From: an uncultured Clostridia bacterium
Lineage (GTDB): Bacteria; Bacillota; Clostridia; Oscillospirales; Oscillospiraceae
DNA: 7,079 nucleotides
Direction: 5' to 3'
Assembly: GCA_945918815.1 (NCBI GenBank)
Contig: CAMEIU010000114.1
Span: forward strand, 1 to 7,079
The position numbers were made by a program, and so were the translations under genes. The notes below the pieces were generated by a model. It saw only the letters and a list, made by a program, of their open reading frames with translations. It had not been told where the DNA came from and did no database searches. Of the stretch, positions 1-4,553 are shown piece by piece (within the stretch, counting starts at the first letter, position 1; each line of letters opens with the position of its first letter).

Positions 1-1134
1 GGCGTCCCGGAGCAGCTTGATGGTCCGGGCGGAGGTGGTGCCGCGGACGATGGAGTCGTCGATGACCACGATCCGCTTGCCCTCCACCACCTTGGCGATG
101 GGGTTCAGCTTGATCTTCACCTTGTCCTCCCGGCTGTCCTGGCCGGGGGCGATGAAGGTGCGGGCGATGTAGCGGTTCTTGATGAAGCCCACCTCATAGG
201 GGATGCCGGACTGCTTGGAGTAGCCCACGGCGGCGTCGATGCCGCTGTCCGGCACGCCGATGACCACGTCGGCCTGGGCCGGATGCTCCAAAGCCAGGAA
301 GGCCCCGGCTCTGGCCCGAGCGTGGTGGACATTGCAGCCGTCCACCACGGAGTCGGGACGGGCGAAATAGATGTACTCAAAGACGCAGAGGCTCCGGGGC
401 GTTTTGCCGCAGTGGTCCCGGATGCTTCTGGGCCCTTCGCCGCCGTCGAAGACCAGGATTTCGCCGGGGTCCACGTCCCGGATGAATCTGGCCCCCACCG
501 CGTCCAGGGCGCAGCTCTCGGAGGCCACCACGAAGCGGCCGTCGGCGGTCTGGCCGTAGCAGAGGGGCCGGAAGCCGTGGGGATCCCGGACGGCGATGAG
601 CTTGGCCGGGGACATGATGACCAGGGAGTAGGCGCCCTCCAGCCGGTTCATGGCCCGGTTGACGGCCTCTTCAATGGACGGGGCCTGGAGCCGCTCCTTG
701 GTGATGATGTAGGAGATGACCTCGGTGTCGGAGGTGGAGTGGAAAATGGAGCCTTGCAGCTCCAGCGCCGTCCGCAGCTCCACGCTGTTGGTCAGGTTGC
801 CGTTGTGGGCCAGGGCCATGCGGCCCTTGATGTGGTTGACGACGATGGGCTGGGCATTGTTGCGGTCCGTGGCGCCGGTGGTGCCGTAGCGCACATGGCC
901 CACGGCCATGTTGCCCTTGCCCAGGGACCGGAGCACCGGGCTGGTGAAGACCTCCCCCACCAGGCCGGTATCCTTGTAGGCCTGGAACAGGCCGTCGTCG
1001 TTGACCACGATGCCGCAGCTCTCCTGACCACGGTGCTGCAAGGCGAAGAGACCGTAGTAGGTCATACCGGCCACGTCGTAGGTGTCCTTGGACCAGACGC
1101 CGAAGACGCCGCATTCTTCGTGGATGTTGCTCAT
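1..1134 (-). CDS. purF: Amidophosphoribosyltransferase PurF (C-terminus cut by window edge)
   Basis: Catalyses the first committed step of purine synthesis, PRPP + glutamine to 5-phosphoribosylamine, in the cytoplasm. The 378 visible codons give a class II glutamine amidotransferase domain followed by a phosphoribosyltransferase domain. The start MSNIHEEC places the catalytic Cys at residue 8, so a 7-residue propeptide is probably removed, as in Bacillus-type PurF. Visible landmarks are NGN at 111-113, AVRDPHGFRPL at 181-191, CVFEYIYFARPDS from Cys250 (equivalent by family knowledge to one [4Fe-4S] cysteine) and the PRPP-binding loop VVIDDSIVRGTTS at 356-368. The family is usually about 470-480 residues, so roughly 100, with the other cluster cysteines, lie outside the window. 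The start is supported by an AGAAAGGA ribosome binding site 6 bases upstream. It is the third gene after purE and purC, in the same direction. Confidence 0.97.
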   Translation of the reverse strand, partial: MSNIHEECGVFGVWSKDTYDVAGMTYYGLFALQHRGQESCGIVVNDDGLFQAYKDTGLVGEVFTSPVLRSLGKGNMAVGHVRYGTTGATDRNNAQPIVVNHIKGRMALAHNGNLTNSVELRTALELQGSIFHSTSDTEVISYIITKERLQAPSIEEAVNRAMNRLEGAYSLVIMSPAKLIAVRDPHGFRPLCYGQTADGRFVVASESCALDAVGARFIRDVDPGEILVFDGGEGPRSIRDHCGKTPRSLCVFEYIYFARPDSVVDGCNVHHARARAGAFLALEHPAQADVVIGVPDSGIDAAVGYSKQSGIPYEVGFIKNRYIARTFIAPGQDSREDKVKIKLNPIAKVVEGKRIVVIDDSIVRGTTSARTIKLLRDA

Positions 1135-1200
1135 GAATGTTCCTTTCTATCGACAATCGGGGTTTCTCAGAAGCCGGACGGTCTCCGCGAAAGCTCTCTC

Positions 1201-1290
1201 TGTAGGGCACGGCCACTGGACGTGCCGCATGCAGGCAGCTGCGTCCCGTGGCCCGCTGCCAAACGGCGCGTCGGGTCGCCGCGCCCTACA
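1201..1290. repeat. ~90-bp palindromic intergenic element, copy 1 (purF-purC gap)
   Basis: Begins TGTAGGGC and ends GCCCTACA; the ends extend to a 13-base inverted repeat with one mismatch. Inside are two hairpins: GGCACG 1206-1211 with CGTGCC 1221-1226, and GGCGCG 1265-1270 with CGCGCC 1280-1285. The copy at 2159-2247 lies in the same orientation; its outer ~28 bases on the left are identical, its right ~40 bases differ at one position, and the middle diverges. It encodes nothing recognisable and resembles a REP/MITE-type element. In purECF mRNA it would fold into a structure 67 bases before the purF start. No T-tract follows, so it is not a convincing terminator. Confidence 0.85.
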
Positions 1291-1337
1291 GGGGGGGCCT
1301 TTTACAGAACCGGCAGGAACTCCGATCCCTGATTCTC

Positions 1338-2048
1338 TTATTCGCCGAGGATGCGCTTCATCATTTCGTGGTAGGCGTCCTCCACGTTGCCCAGATCCCG
1401 GCGGAAGCGGTCCTTGTCCAGCTTCTCATGGGTCTTGCTGTCCCAGAAGCGGCAGGTGTCGGGAGAGATCTCGTCGGCCAGGACGATGGTGCCGTCAGAG
1501 AGGCGGCCGAACTCCAGCTTGAAGTCCACCAGGTCCACGCCCACTTCTTTGAAGAAGGCCTTCAGCACGTCGTTGACCTTGAAGGCCAGGGTGCGGATGG
1601 TCTCGATCTCGGCGGGGGTGGCCAGCTTCAGGGCCAGGGCCTGGGCGGTGTTGATCATGGGATCGCCCAGCTCGTCGTTCTTATAGGAATACTCAATGGT
1701 GGGTGCGTCGAAGACGATGCCTTCCTCCACGCCGAAGCGCTTGGCGAAGGAACCGGCGGAGATGTTGCGGATGATGACCTCCAGGGGGACGATCCGGACC
1801 CGCTTCACCAGGGTGTCGCGGCCGTTCAGCTCCTCCACAAAGTGGGTGGGCACGCCTTCGCCTTCCAGCTTCTGCATGAGGTAGTTGGTGACGCGGTTGT
1901 TGATGACGCCCTTGCCTTCGATGGTGCCCTTCTTCAGGCCGTTGAACGCAGTGGCGTCGTCCTTATAGTGGACCATCAGGACATCGTCCCGGTCCGTAGC
2001 GAATACCTGCTTGGCCTTGCCTTCGTACAGCATTTCTTTGACTTCCAT
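1338..2048 (-). CDS. purC: SAICAR synthase PurC
   Basis: Phosphoribosylaminoimidazole-succinocarboxamide synthase: joins CAIR and aspartate with ATP to form SAICAR, in the cytoplasm. The 236 residues match the usual bacterial length of about 235-240. Family signatures are all present: YEGKAK at 8-13 near the start, DDATAFNG at 30-37, PLEVIIRNISAGSFAKR at 88-104, VDFKLEFG at 174-181 and LADEISPDTCRFWD at 190-203. The ATG at 2046-2048 is chosen because the protein then begins MEVKEMLYEGKAK, as family members do, and GGAGGAA lies about 9 bases upstream. The reading frame stays open another ~70 codons upstream, but that stretch runs through the repeat at 2159-2247 and is not protein-like. It sits between purE and purF in the same direction. 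No truncation or frameshift is seen. Confidence 0.98.
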   Translation of the reverse strand: MEVKEMLYEGKAKQVFATDRDDVLMVHYKDDATAFNGLKKGTIEGKGVINNRVTNYLMQKLEGEGVPTHFVEELNGRDTLVKRVRIVPLEVIIRNISAGSFAKRFGVEEGIVFDAPTIEYSYKNDELGDPMINTAQALALKLATPAEIETIRTLAFKVNDVLKAFFKEVGVDLVDFKLEFGRLSDGTIVLADEISPDTCRFWDSKTHEKLDKDRFRRDLGNVEDAYHEMMKRILGE

Positions 2049-2158
2049 GATTTCTGTTCCTCCGATGTAAATATGTTTTATGGCTATCGGGATAAATAAG
2101 CAAGGGCAAATATCTTGCAAGGGATCCAAAGACGCTGTCATGGTTGCGAAAAAGCTTA

Positions 2159-2247
2159 TGTAGGGCACGGCCACTGGACGTGCCGCCTGTAGGCACTGCG
2201 TCATGGAACCGGCTGCCAAACGGCGCGTCGAGTCGCCGCGCCCTACA
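2159..2247. repeat. ~90-bp palindromic intergenic element, copy 2 (purC-purE gap)
   Basis: Second copy of the element at 1201-1290, same orientation, with the same TGTAGGGC/GCCCTACA ends and the same two flanking hairpins. Differences cluster in the centre (about 2187-2212), where one base is missing and about ten positions differ; the arms are almost identical. Arm conservation with a divergent centre suggests the stem-loops are what is copied or maintained. It lies 111 bases upstream of the purC start. Confidence 0.85.
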
Positions 2248-2373
2248 GTGGGCATTGTGCGATTTCACAGAAATGACAGTGTGAGACAGAACCCTGTCAT
2301 AAAAATCCGTGTGCTTACTAAAACCGATAGTCATAATATGTTTTTATTTTGTTTGCAGCCTCGCGCCACAGGC

Positions 2374-2392
2374 GGGCGGCTGATAGCCGCCC
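2374..2392. repeat. GC-rich hairpin (GGGCGGCT / AGCCGCCC)
   Basis: Perfect 8-bp stem, GGGCGGCT 2374-2381 and AGCCGCCC 2385-2392, with a 3-base GAT loop, followed by CCTACGG. It resembles one half-degenerate copy of the longer TAGGGGCG...CGCCCCTA hairpin at 4387-4419. It lies 27 bases beyond the purE stop but has no T-tract on the minus strand, so I read it as a dispersed palindromic repeat, not a purE terminator. Confidence 0.6.
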
Positions 2393-2419
2393 CTACGGAG
2401 ATGCACGAGGGGGTGTGGA

Positions 2420-2914
2420 TTACTGGTTGAACTGCGCTTCAATGGCGGCGTTCTTTTCCAGGACCTTTTTTGTGTCGGCGTCCCGCTTGGCCTGGAGCTT
2501 TTCGGCCAGGGTCTGGTCCTCCACGGCGAGAATCTGAATAGACAACAAAGCGGCATTGACCGCGCCGTCAATGGCTACCGTGGCGACCGGAATGCCCGAG
2601 GGCATCTGCACCGTGGATAATAACGCGTCAATACCGTCTAAATGGCTGGATTTTACTGGAATGCCGATGACCGGCAGGGTGGTGTTGGCCGCCAGTGCGC
2701 CCGCCAGATGGGCCGCCTTCCCCGCCGCCGCGATGATTGCTCCGATTCCACGCTCCCGTGCCGTCTGGGCAAACGCCTTGGCTTCCTGGGGCGTTCTGTG
2801 GGCGGAGTACACATGGACCTCCACCGGCACGTCAAACTGGCGCAGCGTGTCGATGGCCTTCTGCACCACCGGCAGATCGCTGTCGCTCCCCATGATAATT
2901 CCGACTTTTTTCAT
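2420..2914 (-). CDS. purE: 5-(carboxyamino)imidazole ribonucleotide mutase PurE
   Basis: Class I PurE: converts N5-CAIR to 4-carboxyaminoimidazole ribonucleotide, the substrate of PurC, in the cytoplasm. The 164 residues are the normal length. Visible motifs are the substrate loop GSDSDLP at 9-15, SAHRTP at 37-42 with the catalytic His at 39, AAGKAAHLAG at 63-72, PVIGIPV at 81-87 and the signature LLSTVQMPSGIPVATVAIDGA at 98-118. AAGKAAHLAG differs slightly from the enteric AAGGAAHLPG. GGAGGT (2920-2925) lies five bases upstream of the ATG. It is probably the first gene of purE-purC-purF, with a candidate promoter at 2987-3015. Class I enzymes normally need PurK to make N5-CAIR; no purK is adjacent, unlike in Bacillus subtilis. 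Confidence 0.98.
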   Translation of the reverse strand: MKKVGIIMGSDSDLPVVQKAIDTLRQFDVPVEVHVYSAHRTPQEAKAFAQTARERGIGAIIAAAGKAAHLAGALAANTTLPVIGIPVKSSHLDGIDALLSTVQMPSGIPVATVAIDGAVNAALLSIQILAVEDQTLAEKLQAKRDADTKKVLEKNAAIEAQFNQ

Positions 2915-2986
2915 ATGTTACCTCCATAAAATTCAAGGCTGGCAGTGAATATTTGGCCGTTTTTTGCTGAAAAAAGGGACAGCATC

Positions 2987-3015
2987 ACTTTACCATGAAA
3001 CCCCCGCTTTGGCAA
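2987..3015 (-). promoter_or_regulatory. Candidate sigma-A promoter for purE
   Basis: On the minus strand TTGCCA (3010-3015; 5 of 6 to TTGACA), then 17 bases, then TAAAGT (2987-2992; 4 of 6 to TATAAT). Transcription would start near 2980, giving a leader of about 65 bases before the purE ATG. The short leader contains no recognisable purine riboswitch. Confidence 0.55.
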
Positions 3016-3046
3016 CCCGCCGCCATGGAGATTCTTTTGCCTTTTT

Positions 3047-3148
3047 CCGAATTTCACTTGTTGGATTTGCACAGAAAAGTCCGAAAGCCTGCCAGCGGCG
3101 CACAGGCGTGTCTCTATTTATGGTATATGAAATTCGGTAATATCGAAC
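3047..3148. promoter_or_regulatory. Cluster of CCGAA/CGAAC cores upstream of purE (possible PurR-like operator)
   Basis: Cores occur at 3047-3051 (CCGAA, plus), 3081-3085 (CCGAA, plus), 3133-3137 (CCGAA, minus) and 3144-3148 (CGAAC, plus). The first and third are embedded in a perfect 10-base inverted repeat, CCGAATTTCA 3047-3056 with TGAAATTCGG 3128-3137. B. subtilis PurR binds paired boxes with a CCGAAC core in AT-rich context upstream of pur promoters. Location and core fit loosely, but orientation and spacing do not match the known pair. Speculative. Confidence 0.25.
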
Positions 3149-3166
3149 GAAGATGCAAGCAGGCGA

Positions 3167-3225
3167 CCGCAAGGGCCGCTCCTGCGCCACGTCCGAAACC
3201 GGAGCCGCAGGAGCGGCCCTTGCGG
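3167..3225. repeat. Perfect 20-bp inverted repeat after lrgB
   Basis: Left arm 3167-3186 and right arm 3206-3225 are exact reverse complements (core CAAGGGCCGCTCCTG). The 19-base loop carries a nested TCCG/CGGA stem (3192-3195 with 3200-3203). It lies 18 bases beyond the lrgB stop. No T-tract follows on the minus strand; on the plus strand TTTTTT begins 10 bases after the stem. It could slow polymerase, protect the lrgAB mRNA 3' end, or be another dispersed palindromic element. Its GGGCCGCTCC arm recalls the other hairpins here but is not the same sequence. Confidence 0.75.
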
Positions 3226-3243
3226 CCGCCCGATATTTTTTAT

Positions 3244-3924
3244 TTACAGAAACAGCGTGATTCCCACGGAAATCAGGCCGCAGACGCCGATGGCGATGCT
3301 GCTCATGGCGCCTTGGAGCTCGCCCATCTCCCGGGCCTTGGAGGTACCCAGGGCGTGGCTGCACGCCCCGGTGGCCAGGCCCTGGGCCACGGGATCGGTG
3401 ATATGGAACCACTTGGAGAAGAGCGGCGCGCACAGGCAGCCGGTGACGCCGGCAATCAGGACCGCGAAGGCCGTCACCGCCGTCAGGCCGCCGTGACTCT
3501 CGGCGACGCTCAGGGCGATGGCCGTGGTGCAGCTCTTGGGAATCAGGGCCATGGTGATGGCCTCGTCCAGACGGAACAGGCGGCACAGGCCCAGGATGCT
3601 GAAAATACTGGTTGCGCTGCCGGCCACGCAGCCCACCAGGACCGGCACGAAATACGCCTTCAAGGCCGCCCGCTGGTTGTAGATGCCCAGGGCCAGCACC
3701 GCCGTGACGGGGCCCAGCAGCATATGGATGATGTCGCCGCCCAGGGCGAAGTTTTCATAGGGAATATCCAGCAGAATCAGGATCACGATGCACAGGGCCG
3801 AGGCCACGATGACCGGATTGGCCAGAATCCAGCCGGTCTTCTTCTGGAGCCAGCGGCCCAGCAGGTAGGTGGAAATGCACAAAACCAGGCCGAGCAAAGG
3901 CGTGGAGAGCAGGGCTTCCATCAT
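3244..3924 (-). CDS. lrgB: LrgB-family membrane protein
   Basis: Integral membrane protein of the LrgB/CidB/YohK family, 226 residues, normal length. Partner of LrgA-type proteins; the family has been linked to control of murein hydrolases and cell lysis in Staphylococcus, and to pyruvate or glycolate transport in other bacteria and plant plastids. Hydrophobic segments lie at about 5-23, 33-53, 63-82, 90-113, 147-168 and 204-225. Family motifs seen are LLGPVTAVLALGIY at 69-82, ALIPKSCTTAIA at 126-137, GGLTAVTAFAVLIAGVTG at 145-162 and SHALGTSKAREMGELQGAMSSIA at 189-211. The first of two adjacent ATGs (3922-3924) overlaps the lrgA stop as ATGA, implying coupled translation, and GGAGG lies about 10 bases upstream. 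The frame stays open further upstream only because it crosses lrgA out of frame. Which substrate it handles cannot be read from sequence. Confidence 0.93.
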   Translation of the reverse strand: MMEALLSTPLLGLVLCISTYLLGRWLQKKTGWILANPVIVASALCIVILILLDIPYENFALGGDIIHMLLGPVTAVLALGIYNQRAALKAYFVPVLVGCVAGSATSIFSILGLCRLFRLDEAITMALIPKSCTTAIALSVAESHGGLTAVTAFAVLIAGVTGCLCAPLFSKWFHITDPVAQGLATGACSHALGTSKAREMGELQGAMSSIAIGVCGLISVGITLFL

Positions 3925-4289
3925 GACCGCTTCGCCTCCTTCCGCCGCAGGAGCTTCATGGTCAGCTGCACCACATGGCCCGTGACGAAGAACACCAAGG
4001 GCGTGGTCAGGAGGCTGATGAGGAAAATGGGCCAGAAGTTGGACAGCACCGCGTCCTTGTACCGGAGAATGCCCACGTTGGCCGGGACGAAGAACAGGGC
4101 CATATTGTTCAAAAGGAAATCGGATTCCGCCTGGAGCTGCTTCGGCTTCAGCAGCCGGAGGCCCAGGAGAATCAGCAGAATCACCATACTCAAAACGCTG
4201 GCCGGCATGGGAAACGGCAGCACCGCCGAAACGGCCTCCCCCGCCAGGCAGATGGCGAATAACACACAGATTTGCGTCATGACAGACAT
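3921..4289 (-). CDS. lrgA: CidA/LrgA-family holin-like membrane protein
   Basis: Small integral membrane protein, 122 residues, of the CidA/LrgA family, acting with the downstream lrgB product. Four hydrophobic segments lie at about 4-23, 28-46, 58-75 and 84-107, followed by a basic tail (KLLRRKEAKR), typical of the family. The conserved blocks LPFPMPASVLSMVILLILL (24-42) and FLLNNMALFFVPANVGIL (58-75) are recognisable; the family's usual P-G-S is P-A-S here. The start at 4287-4289 is favoured over the ATG three codons later (4278-4280) because AGGAGAG (about 4298-4304) is then correctly spaced. No lytSR-type regulator is in the window and I see no clear promoter, because the upstream sequence is the 4313-4502 repeat. 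CidA versus LrgA cannot be decided. Confidence 0.9.
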   Translation of the reverse strand: MSVMTQICVLFAICLAGEAVSAVLPFPMPASVLSMVILLILLGLRLLKPKQLQAESDFLLNNMALFFVPANVGILRYKDAVLSNFWPIFLISLLTTPLVFFVTGHVVQLTMKLLRRKEAKRS

Positions 4290-4312
4290 ATGAAGCTCTC
4301 TCCTTTGATTTC

Positions 4313-4502
4313 AATGGACAATTGACAATGGACAACGAAGGTATCCGCTTCGCGGATCATTGGAATTTTGCCTGCCAGAGAGCGTTCCGTAGGGGCGGCT
4401 ACAAGGGTCGCCCCTACGGCGTTGCTCGATCGTGTATCCACAAATTTAATCCGTCGCGAAGCGACGTCTTCATTGTACATGGTCCATGGTCCATTGTCCA
4501 TT
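4313..4502. repeat. ~190-bp composite element with terminal inverted repeats and three hairpins
   Basis: Left end 4313-4335 is built from AATGGACAA-like units; right end 4480-4502 is its inverted counterpart, matching at 20 of 23 positions. Each end consists of short near-tandem units (TGGACAAT, or TGGTCCAT with TTGTCCAT). Three hairpins lie between: ATCCGC/GCGGAT (4343-4357), the 11-bp stem at 4387-4419, and CGTCGC/GCGACG (4452-4466). It contains no plausible reading frame and looks like a MITE-like or composite dispersed repeat. It fills nearly all the space between lrgA and the terminator of the phosphate transporter, so any lrgAB promoter must lie inside it or upstream of that terminator. 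Confidence 0.7.
4387..4419. repeat. 11-bp-stem hairpin inside the composite element
   Basis: CCGTAGGGGCG (4387-4397) and CGCCCCTACGG (4409-4419) are exact reverse complements around an 11-base loop. The TAGGGGCG end recalls the TGTAGGGC ends of the 90-base repeats and the hairpin at 2374-2392, suggesting one loose family of intergenic palindromes, here nested within a larger element. No T-tract follows on either strand. Confidence 0.7.
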
Positions 4503-4503
4503 C

Positions 4504-4537
4504 AAAAAAACGCCCGGGAGCGGTTTTTGCTCCCGGG
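4504..4537 (-). terminator. Intrinsic terminator of the Na+/phosphate cotransporter gene
   Basis: On the minus strand CCCGGGAGC (4529-4537), a 7-base loop, GCTCCCGGG (4513-4521), then CG and seven T residues (4504-4510). A perfect 9-bp GC-rich stem plus U-tract, 16 bases past the stop codon, is a textbook rho-independent terminator. It separates this gene from lrgAB. Confidence 0.95.
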
Positions 4538-4553
4538 TTGGATGTCGGAACGT

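Larger units (their letters stand above)
2049..2419. other. purC-purE intercistronic gap (371 bases)
   Basis: A long non-coding gap between two genes expected to share one transcript. It holds the 90-base repeat copy 2 and the 2374-2392 hairpin. There is also a weak 7-bp inverted repeat, ATGACAG 2273-2279 with CTGTCAT 2294-2300. An AT-rich stretch around 2333-2355 contains TATTAT on the minus strand (2333-2338), which could be a -10 for purC, but no acceptable -35 lies at 16-18 bases. I see no convincing terminator or riboswitch. Whether purC is read through from purE or has its own promoter cannot be decided here. Confidence 0.6.
2915..3243. other. purE-lrgB intergenic region (329 bases)
   Basis: Lies between the lrgB stop and the purE start, both genes reading leftward. 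From right to left it holds the 20-bp hairpin at 3167-3225, the CCGAA cluster, the purE promoter, and the purE ribosome binding site (2920-2925). A small inverted repeat (GCTGA 2965-2969 facing CAGC 2980-2983) lies in the purE leader but lacks terminator features. No gene or known riboswitch is visible. Confidence 0.6.

Noticed and set aside
283..1332. 349-codon open frame on the plus strand
   Set aside because: Antisense to purF, whose every motif is intact on the other strand. The plus-strand product is a low-complexity G/V/A/H/D mix with no recognisable domain, as expected opposite a GC-rich gene.
1338..2255. Longer, 305-residue version of PurC
   Set aside because: The extension translates the intergenic repeat at 2159-2247 and AT-rich sequence; a good Shine-Dalgarno precedes the internal ATG at 2046-2048 and the resulting N-terminus matches the family.
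2374..2392. Hairpin as the purE terminator
   Set aside because: A stable stem, but no T-tract follows on the minus strand; better explained as a dispersed palindrome.
2915..2986. Purine riboswitch in the purE leader
   Set aside because: No conserved purine-aptamer junction or loop sequences are visible, and the leader from the candidate promoter is only about 65 bases.
2995..4293. 432-codon open frame on the plus strand
   Set aside because: Antisense to lrgB and lrgA and runs through the 20-bp hairpin. The product is Q/G/H/A-rich low complexity; lrgAB on the minus strand are clear family members.
3244..4335. Longer, 363-residue version of the LrgB reading frame
   Set aside because: The extra N-terminal ~137 residues come from reading lrgA out of frame and are Gly/Pro/Ala-rich without membrane segments; the ATGA junction with a Shine-Dalgarno marks the true start.
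4313..4502. CRISPR-like array from the repeated TGGACAAT/TTGTCCAT units
   Set aside because: Units are short, adjacent without unique spacers, and arranged as inverted terminal repeats; no cas genes are present.
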